Source of the DNA: Pigoraptor vietnamica
Lineage: Eukaryota; Opisthokonta; Filasterea
Direction of reading: 5' to 3'
Length of the DNA stretch: 64,000 nucleotides
Assembly: GCA_943704525.1 (NCBI GenBank)
Contig: CALSCQ010000567.1
Span: forward strand, 1 to 64,000
Both the position numbers and the translations under genes were made by a program. The first letter of the stretch is position 1; each line of letters opens with the position of its first letter. Shown piece after piece: positions 10,366 to 23,800 of this stretch. The notes beneath the pieces are model-generated. The model was not told the origin of the DNA and searched no databases. It saw only the letters and a list, made by a program, of their open reading frames with translations.

Positions 10366-13300
10366 ATGCCGCTTCCCAGCCACCTCGAGTACGTCGGCGT
10401 GGGCTATGCCGCGTCGGGGCGGGCGTGCTGCAAGGGCTGCAAGGAGGAGATGAAGAAGGGCAGCCTCCGCATAAACACGTCGATGCACGAGTTCAACAAC
10501 GCGTTCTGGCGTAAGTGTTCGGAGATTGCTGCACTCTCGGCCCGGCCCGGCCCCGCCCCGCCGGCCGGCACGGCGAGAACTGACTGTCAGTATCACTGGG
10601 CAGCGTCGAAGACTGCCGTCTGCGTCACCCTTCTGCACCGCGGAGATATGAGAATAACATTCGCAAAGTGCTGCTCTTCTATTGTTGCGTCCCGTGCTCG
10701 CGATTGCTTTTCGACTGCGACGGATCGTTGTGCACTGACCCTGCGGTGCCGGGCGCGCAGACCCGCGGTGCTTCTTCGGCAAGTACAAGACGATCGAGAA
10801 GTTGAGCGAGTTTGGAGGTGCGTCACACGTACATCGCGTAATGGTACAACGAAATCTGGGATTCAGAGATGGTTTGCGCCTCAGTCTCTGAATGCGGTAC
10901 TCCCCCACCCCCGGCTATTTGCGTTTGGCCGTAATTGAGCGTTTTCGTTTGCTTCGTCACACGCAGGCCACGACCAGTTGAAGCCCGCAGACAGAGAGAG
11001 ACTCACGAACCAGATCGAGAAGAACTACACCCCGCCGCGCGCGTCGTCGACCCCTTCGTATGGCAACTCGTTTGGCGTCGTCGCTCCCATTCAATCGACG
11101 GCCCACTCGAGGTCGGTCACATGCAGTCGAGTTTGCCTCCTTTGAGGGACGGAACACACAACAAACACGTGTCACATGACGCATCTCGCCCCTCACCGCG
11201 CTGAGTGTTGGGGGCTGATATGCTGAAACCCTCAATTGCACGCACTTCGCGCAGCAACAAGTACGATTTCAAGATCGAGTATGCCAAGAGCGGGCGCTCA
11301 AAGTGCACAACGTGCCACGACAACATCGACCAGGGCCTCCTCCGCTTCGCCCGCATGGTGTGTGGCGTCGCACTCTTTGAGCCTCAGTTCTCGCCATATC
11401 TATCCCTTTGACGTGGAAACCAAATCAACACACACGTTCGCAGGAACCGTCGCCGTTTTTCGATGGCCGCGTCCCCAAGTGGTCGCGTGAGTACATACTG
11501 TGTCGCACGTGCACGGCTGCTTGCACGCTGAAGCGCCCGCCTAACGCTCACTGCGACCCACAGACTACGACTGCTTCTTCCGCCGTCCGGTCTACTGCAC
11601 GTCAACGACGCAGATCGACGGTTAGTGCCCGTGTCTGCTATGAACTTCGGCCGAGTCGGCACTTGGGTATCGGCTGACGATCGCCTGTGTCGGCATTAAC
11701 ACTCAACGCTGCGCAGGCTTCCACACGATTCGCTGGGTGGACCAACAGATGACGTGCCGCAAGCTCAATCTTCCCGTTCCCGAGGCTGCCGAGGAGGGCG
11801 GAGAAGACGCGGGAGCAGCGGATGCCGGCGCAGCGGGCGAGGGTGGCGCGGCAGACGATCAGGGCGGTGCGGGCCCTGCGCCCACGGACGACGCCCGTCC
11901 GCAGCCAATGGAGACGGAGGAGCCTGCGAGTGCCGCCCCGAAGGGACCCCCGCCGGCGCTGACGGTCGACTGCGCCGCGCACAACCGCTCAAGGTGGGCC
12001 AGTGGCAGAGCCGAGTGCACCTGAGTGTGATTGTGTCAAACGAGCGGGACTAACGCTGTCAAGGGATCTGGGCTGTTGTGCAGCTGCAAAAAGTGCGCGA
12101 AGAAGATCGACAAGGGCGAAGTGCGCGTGGGTCGCGAGGAGCCGAAGGGTGCGTGGCATGAGTTCCACCACTGTCAGTCTACGCACCTGTCAGTAGGCCG
12201 TGTGCTGCCCATTTGGCCAGTTCCGGCGTCCGGACACCAGCCGAGTTTATTGCTGACGGCCGGCTTGATCTCACGCAGGCAAGAGCACGACGACGGGGTG
12301 GTACCACCGCGACTGCTTCATGTCGAATTCCGCGGAGCTTGCGAATGGCGCGGACATCACGCCCGATATCCTCAAGGGGTTCGGCGACCTTCCCGCGGAC
12401 GAGCAGGGCAAGTTTGGTCTCGAGAGCAGGAAGCGCCCGGCAGAGGAACAGCGTCCGGACGGCGCGGCTGCGAAAAAGGCACGCACTGCCCCTCCCACGC
12501 TCAAGATGCAGAGCCAGAAAGTGTGGAAGGTGAGTCAGAATGCTCGGAGACCATTGACGAGGCTGAATCTTGCGTTTTGCGTGCGCGTGTGTGCGAGTAA
12601 GCGTGAGCGTGTTCCGGTGCGTGCGCGTGGTGTCAATGTCGTGTGCACGAGTATGTGTGCGTGTGGGGTGTGCGTGCGTGCGTCTGCGCGCGTGTGTGTG
12701 TATCAGTTTGTGCTTGTGTGCGTGTGTGCGTACGTGCGTGCGTGTGTGTGCGTGCGTGTTTCGCCCCTTACATTGCGCGCACGCAGATCAGGGACGCCCT
12801 GCAGCAGGCGCTCCTCTCTACCGAGATACGCGAGCTGCTCAAGCACAACGGCATGGACTCGACGGGCGGCCAGTCGGACATTCTCGACCGCCTCACAGAC
12901 GCCATGCTCTTTGGCGTGCCACTTAACCACGAGGAGTGCGGAGGGGCTCTCAAGTGCGTGTAATGCGTGCTTTTACTTTTGCGGTCCAAAACTGAAATGG
13001 GCCCTGTGATGATGACAATGTGCATGTGTTGAGCAGCTTTGCGTGTGTTGGACGAGTGCCACGTACTCATGTGCCTTGTCCCTGCCTCTGACAACAGGTT
13101 CACCGAGGAGGGCTACGTGTGCACCGGCCAGGCGTCCGAGTGGGCGCGGTGCGACTACAAGACGCGCACCCCCAAGCGCAAGGTGTTCGTCATGCTGGAC
13201 GACGGCTGGGATGAGTCCGTCCCTGACGTCCTGAAGAAGCTCCAGTACGAGGTTGCCGACCGCCTCTTCGCCGGCGCCCCGTAAGTCACACACAAGCCAC

Positions 13301-16300
13301 ACAATCGCACGACGGCCTGGCGCACACACTGCCTGTCCGCACGTGCTTGGGCGCATGCTGAGCGACGATTATCTACTGCGCAGGACGGCCCCCGCGAGCA
13401 AGACAGAGGCGCCTGCCGACGGCGGAGACCCGACCAAGCCGCTTGGTGCGTTCAAGGTCTTCATTGCGGGCACTGGCTTTAAGCGCGGCCCCAACTACAA
13501 GGTGCAGGAGGCCCTTCGCGCGCTCGGCGCCGGGGTGTGTACATCGATCACGGCCAACACGAACCTCTGCCTTGCCGCAAACTCGGCAGTCTGGTCGTGG
13601 ACGCCCGACCCGCGCGTGGTGGCCGCGGCGAACAGGAAGATCCCGATCGTGAAGGAGGAGTTCCTGGACGAGGCGGAGAAGGCGCAGAAGGCGCCCAACG
13701 TCTTCGACTTCATCGCGTACGACCCCACGCCGAAGCAAGTTGTTGCGCCTCCCCCTGCGTGAGTGTGTGTGCTCCGTCGTATAATGCGACCCGTGCAATC
13801 GTCGTGTTGTGTTCAGCTGTAACGGCCGGTGCTTTGAAGCAGCTTTCCAATTGTGCTCGGTGGTCAATGTCGACTGACGCGTGCGCGTGGGCAGGCCCTC
13901 GATCCACGACACAAAGTTTGCGAGCGTCATTGTCAAGGGCCGGGCGGCCGTTGAACCGCAGTCCGGGCTCGCTGAGATGTACCACGTGTTTGAGGACGGC
14001 GACGAGGTGTACAGCGCAACGCTGGGACTCGTGGACGTCGCCAAAGACATCAATTCGTTTTACAAGCTCCAGGTGCGTACCGCTGCTTTGTCCCGGCTTT
14101 CCACGCGGGTTCACGGACGCTGAAGACAATCCGGGTCGCAGGTCCTTCAGCACGACAAGCATGCGAGGCAGTTCCGTCTCGTCCGCGCGTGGGGCCGCGT
14201 GGGCACGGGCGTCGGCAGCTGCAAGGTGGACGACGTCGGCGGTCAGAAGAAGGCGGTGCAGCACTTTCTCAACGTGTTCGAGGAAAAGACCGGGATGACG
14301 TGGGACCAGCGGTCGTCCGGCACGAAGGTGCCGGGGAAGTTCTTCCCCATCGAACTCGCGCTGAAGAGCAAGGCCGCTGCGCCCGCCGGGGACGTCTCGG
14401 CGTATCCCATCGGCAGCCGCAGCAAGCTCGATCCGCGCGTCGTGGACCTCCTGAAGGCGCTTCTCGACGTGAAGGCGATGCAGCGCGCGATGCTCTCGTG
14501 CGACATTGACCTCAACAAAATGCCGCTCGGCCAGCTTAGCGAGGCGCAGATATCGTCGGCGTACGGCGTGCTCGCTGACCTCCAGCGGCAGCTGCAGGCG
14601 GGCGCCCCTCGCAAGACGGACATTGTCGCGGCAACGAACCGCTTCTACACGTTGATACCGCACGAGTTCCGCTCCGGGCAGATTATGCTTATCGACTCGA
14701 TCGAGAAGGTCGTGGCCAAGACGGAGATGCTCGACATGCTCACCGACATGGCCGTCGCCGCAAAGCTGCTCGAGGAGGCGCGCGCGGACGAGGTGTGTCC
14801 GTTGGATCCCTCTTGCATTTTTTGCACGCAACTGAGCGCCGCTGGGGAAATTCCGTAACGTACCTGACACGCCGACACCTCTTTCTCCTTCTTTACAGCT
14901 GTCCAACGAAGATCCGCTCGACGTCACGTACCGCCAGCTTCACACGCACATCGAAGTCCTTCCTCGCGACACGGACGAATTCAGGATGATCGAGAAGTAC
15001 CTCGCAAACACGCACGCGGATACGCACAGCTACTACAGCCTCGAGATTGTCGAGGTGGGTCGCACATCTGCGCGAACTTCCGAAATACCGCTTTCTGCAA
15101 CTGTATTTGCTGTGAATGGGCACAAGCAAGGCGGTGGGTTTCACTCACCGGCGCGAGTGCTTGTGTCAGGCATTCCGCGTCGAGCGCGAGGGCGAGGGTG
15201 CCCGCTTTGAGGCGCAGAAGGCGCTCGGCAACCGCAAGCTGCTGTGGCACGGCTCCCGCGTGACGAACCACGCCGGCATCATGCGCACAGGCCTCCGCAT
15301 TGCCCCACCGGAGGCGCCGTCGGTGGGTGACGATACAATGGAGTGTCCGCCACGCGTACGGAGCAGTGTGTTCTGACGCGACGAGGCTGTGTGTGCGTTG
15401 TTTTTGCTGCATTGAAGTCTGACTGTCTGCTTCGCGACCGTTTCCTCCCCGTACTATTGCGCGCAGACCGGATACATGTTCGGCAAGGGTGAGTCTCGGC
15501 TCCGCGTACCGTTTCTGGTCATGCGAACGCCCTGTCAATTACAATGTCGTCTCACCGCGTCCGTTTCCTCTCAAATCCGCAGGCGTGTACTTCGCCGGTG
15601 AGTTCGCATGGAGACCGGCGCAGTAGTCAGTCCTGAATGGCGGAGAGGTCGTTGAGCCGAGGACCGCTGTTTCGTTCACTTTTATACTTTGCTGTATGAT
15701 GAGCGTGTTGTGGGCCGCTACGTCGTTCACTTTTGTATCTTGCTGCGTGACGCGTGGCGGGGACTGATCGACTATGCCGATTGCGCTCGGCCGCAGACAT
15801 GGTGTCCAAGTCGGCCAACTACTGCTTCGTGAACCAGTTTGACGACCCGCACGGGTACATTCTCCTCGCGGACGTCGCCCTCGGCAACATGTGAGTGCCG
15901 CTGGGGCGTATGTTGGAGTGTGCACGGCAAGCGGAAGGGAGTCGTTGGTCATGCGATGTGCGGCCGAATGTAACTGGAGCGGGCATTCCACGGCAAAGCT
16001 CACCAAGGGCGCCAAGTCGGCCCCTGACATTGAAGTTTGTACTCACTGAACTCAACGCAACCGCAGGTACGAGCTCACCCACTCCGAGTTTGTCACTCAG
16101 CTCCCCGACGGCAAGCAGAGCACGAAGGGTGCGTCACTGTCGTGGTCGCGGGAGAGTCATTGAGACTTTTGCACCGTGAACAATGGCGCCTTGCTTCCCG
16201 TTCTGAGCCGCGTGTTCCTTCTTGCTGGCTAGGATATAGTCGCAGGCCCGTTGCCTAAACTGTCCGCTGTGCCAACACAGGTCTCGGGCAGACGCATCCA

Positions 16301-16603
16301 GATCCCACCGACAAGCACGTGACTACGGAGGGCGTCGTCGTCCCATGGGGCAAGGGTGTTCCGTCGGGTGTGAAGGACTCGGCGCTCCTCTACAACGAGT
16401 ACATTGTGTACGACGTGTCGCAGATTCACTTGCGGTGGGTGCGAGTGGCCCCTGTTCCTCGCAGCTCGGCCGCGGGGGACCGTGTAAGGCGTGAGGGGCA
16501 TGTTTGGGTCAGTCATCGGCCAGTAACACGGCGGCTGGCTAACGACACGGTAACTTGCAGCTACCTGCTCAAGCTCAAGTTCGATTACAGCCGCCGTCGC
16601 TGA
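10366..16603 (+). CDS. PARP1: PARP1-like poly(ADP-ribose) polymerase with three PARP-type zinc fingers
   Basis: Twenty-two exons (10366-10510, 10761-10817, 10967-11111, 11255-11357, 11444-11486, 11564-11620, 11717-11993, 12084-12148, 12279-12529, 12787-12953, 13098-13280, 13384-13758, 13895-14072, 14142-14792, 14899-15054, 15170-15322, 15467-15488, 15583-15597, 15797-15890, 16067-16128, 16281-16434, 16561-16603) give 1131 residues; human PARP1 has 1014. Order: PARP finger 1 (CCKGC...HPRC, about 1-70), finger 2 (CTTC...HYDC, 116-185), an acidic Ala/Gly linker, finger 3 (CKKC...HRDC, 270-310), PADR1 (about 380-500), BRCT (about 515-610), WGR (about 625-760), helical regulatory domain (about 775-895) and catalytic domain (about 900-1131). 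The H-Y-E triad is visible: H978 in LWHGS, Y1012 in GVYFAD and E1106 in YNEYIVYD. The enzyme should therefore make poly(ADP-ribose) on nuclear proteins at DNA breaks. An in-frame ATG 27 nt upstream is possible but less family-like. Confidence 0.94.
12570..12780. repeat. TG/TGCG-rich low-complexity intron sequence
   Basis: The intron 12530-12786 is dominated by irregular GTGTGCGT repeats on the + strand. It is spliced out between the third finger/linker and PADR1 exons. Similar TG-rich tracts lie at 8555-8600, 9690-9760 and 29330-29385, all within introns. Confidence 0.8.
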
Positions 16604-17808
16604 TCAGAACACCGCCGACACGACGACGCACAAAGCGGCTGTCCGCATTTCTCATTTTCGCGGCCTCCTCCGTTACGCGCCTTCTTCAGCCGTTTCAACC
16701 ACCAGCTGTTTATAGAATGAACATGAATGGCGTAAATCCCCTTTGCGACAGTGTGGAGTTCTGGATCATGGAATAGCGTGCGCCTGGACACCACCGGCAC
16801 ATCGAGCCAAAGTACACCGTGTGGACTGGAATTTAAAGCACCGGCCATAGACCCCAAATTCGTCGCAGGCGGACTGCGGCTGCAACTGACCGACGGAGAC
16901 GGCACCCAGTGACAACGAGGCTGTACTGTTGGCGGCCGCGTTCGTGGCCCTAACGCTGGGCTTTGCCGCGAGTGTGCGCGGTCCGTGGGACTCCGTGTCA
17001 GCGAGTGTTTCGCAAGCCTCTGTCGACAACGGTTTGCCAAAACCGGCAGTTACGTGCGTGTTACAATAGCCTTGACATGGGCCTGTCAACCCCTGCCGAG
17101 CCAATTTCCTAATCAGGCAGTGCGACCAACACCCCTTTTTCCACTGAAAGTGCCCTGTGACTCAGCCGGGGGTTGCAATGTGGGGCAGGGCCCAAAATGG
17201 GCGCACAAATGCGTGTCTGGCTCAATTCGAGTGCGTGGAACAATGCGCTTCTCGGGCGAACACCTAACCCTCACCCCAGCCCACACCATGAGAGCCCGGG
17301 CAACCACACCCCTCTGATTGCTGCCGAACCGCCATGTGGCCCGGCTCCATTCTCGCTGCACCCCGCACATCGCGAGAGAGCGAGAGAGAGAGAGAGGGCT
17401 GCGCGTGCTGCACACTACGGTGCCATTGCCTCATGCCCCGGCAGCGTCTGTCTCGGCCTGCGTGCATTTCTTAGTGTGGTCATTCCCGGCTCTGATCGCT
17501 CTCCCGCGTTGCGTTATCCGGCGATTGAATTGGCGCTCGTCGCCAGACGTCAATTAGTAGTGACGGCAGTTTGTTGCAGTACGGCCGGTGAGTGTTGGCC
17601 ATTTAATTGGGCAACCCGCGTCCTCATGGTGTCGGTGTTGAGCCGAGTATTATGGGGGAGAAGGCAACTCGGCCTTGCTCGGGGACTGACTGGCTTCGGC
17701 CGTTACGGTGTCATTCGCGTTGGAACCATGCAGGTTTTTCCGTTGCCATACATTAGCCCTAAGCAGAAAGGCCGCCGCTGTGCGTGCCCTGCATTCGTGA
17801 ACGCTACC
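16604..17808. other. Region of 1.2 kb with no supportable gene
   Basis: It lies between the PARP stop codon and the signal-peptide exon of the laminin-like gene. It holds a GA-repeat at about 17369-17399 and inverted CCAAT (ATTGG) elements near 17530 and 17607, which could belong to the laminin-like promoter. Open frames here lack family resemblance and splice-phase support. It is less GC-extreme than the flanking genes. I see no RNA gene. Confidence 0.55.
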
Positions 17809-20800
17809 ATGGCCCTTTCTGGAGCGCGTCGCGTGTTCCTCGTCGCCGTGTGCCTCGGCATTGTGGCTGCGGGTGGGTTTATTGGAGGCGTAGATCCCTG
17901 AGATTGTTTGTGCATCAGCAGTCTCGGCAGTCGGGAGAGAGAGAGGGGCGTGAGGAAGAAGAGGCCGTGGGCACTTTCAGCTGTGTGTGCACGCTGTCCC
18001 CCATATATCGGAGTATTTATGGGATATCTCCGTCGCCGCAGCTGCGGCCGACGTGGTGTACGAGTACGACGGCAAACTGGAGCTGGACGAGCGCGACGTG
18101 AACTTTTTTGCGGCGACGGCCACTCCCTCCCACTCCGCGAGTCAGACGTCGACGGCGACGCCGACGGCGCTCCCACGCAAGAACCAGCGACCCTACAAGA
18201 CGGCGAACAGCGTTGCGCTGCCGAGCATTCTGGAGGACGTCCCGGCCGCCACCAACTTGGGCACGCGCCTCTTCTACGTGCTCGCGCAGTCGATTGAGGA
18301 CGACGACGTGCTCGAAGACACGGGATTTCCCGCGGCCATGCTGTACGAAATGTGCGGCCAATTCTTCGATTACTACGCGCTCGACCTCTCCGACAACTTC
18401 ATGGACGAAGTCGACGAGTTTGAGCTCTTCCCTCAACTCGTCTCGGACGCCTTCGACGACGACCTCTACTTCGAAGTGATCGGCTTGTACGACGACGACG
18501 ACATCATCTTCGAGGCCGTTCGCTACGGTTTCATGTTCCTCCCGTACTTTGGCGTGAAGGTGACGCCATCGACGGCGCACGGCACGTGGTTCGCCAAGGA
18601 GCTGAAGAAGACGCAGACCCCCGTTGTGGCCGGCGAGTACCCGGGTTGGGCCTTCATCAAGTTCCAGCCGTCGACGCACTACCACGGGGACGTGAGCTTC
18701 GAGTTCAACGCCGTGGACACCGCGCCGTATGCCCTGCCGAGCGACTCGCAGTCCGAGGTCGTCGTCCTCAGCATCACGGTCGTGCACGTGAACCACCCGC
18801 CGACGCGCACGGGCGGCGAGGCCATTACGCTGACGGCCGTTCCGTACGATCTGTCGAGCCTCCCCGAGGTTGCCGTGAGCGGCATGCTTACGGGCCTCGT
18901 GAGCGACGCGGACGGTGACGCCGTCGGCATCGTCATCACCAAGGTGAACAAGACGGCGACGAGCGGCGACTTCCAGTACTTCCTCAACGGCGTGTGGAAC
19001 CCCGTCCCCACCACCGTCACCACCAAGGCCGCCCTCGCGCTCCCTCCGAACGCAAAGCTTCGCTGGGTGCCCAAGCTCAAGTTTTACGGCACGGCTTCCC
19101 TCACGGCAAAGGCGTGGGACCAGACCGATGGCACCGCGGGCGGGCTTGTCAACACGGACGCCGCGGGTTCTACGGCGTTCAGCGCCCTCCGCTTCACGAT
19201 TTACGGGACTCGCCTCGGGTGCGACAGCGTCGCGGGGAGCGGGAAGACCAAGGATGCGTGCGACGTGTGCGGCGGCATCGGCGCGACGTGCAACGGATGC
19301 GATGGCGTCTTGGGGTCGAACAAGATGCTGGATGCTTGCGGCGAGTGCGACGGCAACAACGTCTGCTTCGGCTGCGACGGCGTCAAGAATTCCGGCAAGA
19401 AGCTCGACGATTGCGGCGTGTGCGACGGCGGCAACGCTCTCAAGGATTGCAACGGGGACTGCCGCGGGAAGGCCGTCACCAACAAGTGCGGCGTGTGCGT
19501 GCTGGGTCGCACGGGCAAGGCGCTGACGGCCGGCCAGGACTGCCACGGCGACTGCGGCGGCAAGGCCATCATCGACAGCTGCGGCGTCTGCTCGAACGGC
19601 ACGACGGGGCTTGTCCCGAACGCCAACAAGGACTGCAACAAGGTGTGCTTTGGGAAGGCGGCCGTCGACTCGTGCGGCGTCTGCACGGACATCAAGGAAG
19701 CGTCGCGCAAGCCGTGGATCGACTGCCAGGGCAAGTGCTTCGGCACGGCGTACCGCGACAAGTGCAACGTCTGCGTGAACGGCACGACCGGCCTCAAGCC
19801 GAACCTCAACCTCGACGCGTGCAACGTGTGCTTCGGGAACAACTCGACGTGCGCCGGGTGCGACGGCATTCCGAACAGCGGCAAGGTCCTCGACAACTGC
19901 AAGTACTGCGGCGGCGACAACACGCTCTGCAGCAAGATCGTCTCGATTTCGCCCACCGTGTGCAGTACGGCGTACGCTGGCTCTATCGAGGTCATCGGCG
20001 CCGGCTTCACGAGCAGCAACGCGCAGATGCGGTGCAGCTTCTTCAACAAGGGGTCGTCGGCCGTTACGAAGTCAGCGGGCACGTACGTTAGTGCTGGCAA
20101 GGTCAAGTGCACGCTGCCCGCCGGCACCGTTGCCGGTGACTACTCGCTCACAATCTTCTCGCTCAACGACACGTATTCGGCGGAGTCGGCCGACCTGTCC
20201 GTGTACGACCCCGCTTCTGCCGCGATGACCGGCGTTGCATCGACAAAGCTCTACACGAACCAGAACAACGAGCTCGTCGTCCTCGGGAGGGGCTTCGTCA
20301 ACTCCCCGCACACCGTGTGCATCCTCGACTTTGGCACTTACAGCGGCACCGTGCTCAACTCGACGGCCATCAAGTGCAACATCCCGTCCGTGGGGTCGCC
20401 GAAGACCGTCTCGGTGAATGTCGGTCCGGACACCGCCGAGAGCTACAACGCGCCCCAGCCGGTCCAGGTCACGTTCTACCGTCGCGCGCCGCTCGTCCAG
20501 TCGGCGCGGTTCGCGGACAACGGCATCGAAATCCGCGTCATCGTGGACAAGCAGATGGTTAACGTGCGCGGCCTCGCGTGCAGCCAGCTGTTCTCCGCGG
20601 CGACAGTCAGCATGCTGGGCTCGCAGCCGACGTGCGCCGTCACCGGGAACACTGTCACGGGCAACACGATCAGCATCTCGCTCGGAAGCGGCGCCACCGT
20701 CGTCGTCGGTTCCGTTCTGACGTTCGAGTTGGCGTCCTCGTACACGCGCCTTGACCCCCTGACGGATCCGCTCAGTGGCCCTGCCACGGTGCTCGCCGCC

Positions 20801-23800
20801 TTCAACCCGCAGGCGCCGACGGTCTCTCTTTCGGGCCCCGAGTCGCTCGGCGTGTGCGATGATCTCGTCGTGCACTACTCGGTGACGGGCGGCACCGGCG
20901 GTCGGCCCGTGACGCTGACGTGGAAGGTGGACGCCGATGATGGCTCGGACACGTCGGCGATCGTGGACTACCTGGGCCTCGCCAAGGAGGGCGTTGTGGC
21001 TGTTGGGAACGGTAACTTCAGCTTCAACGTGCAGTACTCGATCACGGTGCAGGCGACCAACTTCCTCGGCGGCAAGAGCAACGCCGCGTCGTTGACCGTG
21101 ACCAAGGTCGACTCGCCGCTTCCGCAGGTGTCCATCCTGGGCGGCCCGAGGCGCACCATCTCCGCGGCCGACTTCCTGTCTGTCAAGTCCCGCTCGCTGC
21201 TGCCGTCGTGCGTGGATGCGGCCGTCGCCAACATTACCTACATTTGGGTCGTCGACGTCGACGGCGTTCCGCTTCTGAACGCGGCTACGGAGACTGTCAG
21301 CGTCGACCGCTTCCAGCTCTCCGGCGGCGGCGTCTACACGTTCACCGTCGAGGCGACCGTCAACGGGCTCGGCTCGCAGGTGTCGGCGTTTGCGTCGCAG
21401 GAGGTGACGGTTCTCGCGAACCCCCTGACCGTCTCGATCATCGGTGGCTCGCGCCAGACGGCGTCTCATGTCCTTGCCCTCACGCTCGCGGCGTCGTGCG
21501 TGGACGCGGATTCCGCGACGGGCTCGTGTGCCGGCGCGCAGTACCAGTGGGCGTGTTCCCTTGTCACGGGCGGTCCCTGCCTGTCGCCGTCCAACGTGCC
21601 GCTTCTTGAGCTCGGCGGCGTCGACAGCACCGCTCCCATCGTGATCATCCCCGCCAACTCTCTCACTCCGGACGTCTCGTACTCGTTTTCGGTGGTCGTC
21701 ACAAGCGACATCCGCTCCGGGGGCGCGTCGGTGCAGGTGAACGCCGTCGTCAACAAGCCGCCCGTCGTGCGCATTGTCGAACAGCCCACTCGCCCCAACA
21801 TCTTCGAGCGCTCGCGCCTGCGCGCCGCGGTCACAACGACCTCCCCGATCACCAGTGCGGGGTGGGAGCTTCTTTCCACGTCCGCAACCCTGGATCTGAC
21901 GGACGCGAGCAACCTCTGCACGGTTGGCGGCGTGAGCAACTTTACGACGCTCTGCCTCGAAGCCAACGCCCTCCTCGAGCAGACGACGTACACTCTCCGC
22001 TACTACGCCACCAACAGCGAGGGGACGGGTTTCGCAACGGCGACGTTCACCACAAACGGTGGCCCGCGCAGTGGCAACCTCGTCGCCTCCGCGACCTCGG
22101 GCAGTGTGGACACGAGCTTCCAGCTCCGCGCCCTCGATTGGGCGGACATCGAAGGGGACGTCCCGCTCAGCTACTCGTTCGCGTACATCGATTCTAACGG
22201 CGCATTCAGCCCGCTTACCGAGCGCCTCCCCGAGGCCCTTGCGTCGGTGCGCCTTCCCCCGGGCGTTGTGTCTGTCGTCGCCCTCGTGTACGATGCGCGC
22301 GGTGCGAGGACGGTCAGCAACATCGTCAACATCACGGTGACGACGCAGGACACGTCAGGCATGACGCCAGCGGCGTTCTCGGCGTACGTTGCGCAGCTCC
22401 TTGCGTCCGGCGACGGGCTGCTCGCCGTCTCCGCGCAGTCGGAATACCTCACGGCGATCCTCGCAACCCTCGACGTGCTCAACAAGCGCTCCATCGGCTG
22501 CGTGACCGAGGTCGTCTCGACGCTCGAGCAGATCGTGCGCCGCCTCGACCAGGTCATGACCAACACGCAGCTCACGGACGCCAACATTCGTCGCGTGCTG
22601 GAGGTTCTCCGCCGTATCATGAGCGTGTACGGGGGCTGCCTTTCGTCCGGCTTTCTCCGTCGCCTGGAAGCGGCGCTCAAGACTGCCGTCGACGCGTCCA
22701 TTTCGCGGTCGCAGGGTGCGAGCGGCAGGATCGATGACGACACGGCCGGCAGCGCACTCGATGCGGCGGCCAAGATGGCGTCTGCGAACAACACGTCGAA
22801 CGGGACGTTCATTCTCGACTCGGTGACGAAGATCGGCACGGCGTACAGCCCGAACGCGCAGTCCAACGAGGGCAAGACCGTCATCACGTCTTCTGACGGC
22901 GCCGTGACGATCGCGCTCGAGGCGAGGGACGTGGACTCGACCGACTCTTCGTCGAACCTCACGTTTGCCGGCGCCAACTGCGCGTCGATCACCGTCAAGT
23001 CCTCCGTGCTCAACAGCGCCATCAACGCAGAGTGCGACGCCATCACCGGCAACTGCCAGACGACGGTCGCGGCCGTGACCGTGGGCTTCAAGAAGAACCC
23101 TGTCAAGTCGTCGGCGGGTATCGGCACGCGCGACACGCTCTTTGACGGATACACGGAGGCGTCGCTCGTTACGAACCAGAAGAAGCTCGACATCAACAGC
23201 ACCACGGACACGACCGACGTGACGGTGTGCCTCGCCAAGGCACCCACGCGCAAGAAGATCTCGTGCCAGTACTTTGACCCCGCGACGAACAAGTGGTCGA
23301 CGAGCGGCATCGTCTCTGCGAACGTGACGGGTACCACGCTGCGCTGCCGCACGAAGCATCTTTCGCTCTTCGGTGGTACCGAGACGGACGACTCTGTGGA
23401 CCCGCCCGTGGGCTCGTACCAGTCGTTTGTTCCGGGTCTCTCGAGCATCGTCGAGGGCGGCAGCTTCCAGGCGTCCGTCCGCGCGACTATCGGCGCGTTC
23501 AACCAGAGCCAGTCGTGCTGCTCGTTCATCTGGGAGACGACGCTCACGGGCAAGAATCAGCCGTGGGTGAACATCACGAAGAGCCCGCTCGCCTCGCGCT
23601 TCACGCAGTCCGACGGCAAGTCGGGCGGGTTTGCGACCAGCCGCCTGACCTTCGCCGAGGTCTTCTCCACCTTCCTCGACTACTCGTTCCGCGTCACCAT
23701 CGTCGACGGCCTTGGCACCAACACGTCCCTCGCGCCGTTCACGTTCACGATCTCCGCGTCGAGCTTCGCCTTGCTGCAGGCCCGAGAGTCGGACGTCGCC

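Noticed and set aside
12031-12083. Coding extension upstream of the third PARP finger
   Set aside because: Phase with the previous exon requires the acceptor at 12083; the upstream frame would not join.
17173-17808. In-frame extension upstream of the laminin-like signal peptide
   Set aside because: It would bury the hydrophobic signal sequence more than 200 residues inside the protein. Composition is non-coding-like and includes a GA repeat; the ATG at 17809 gives a standard signal peptide.
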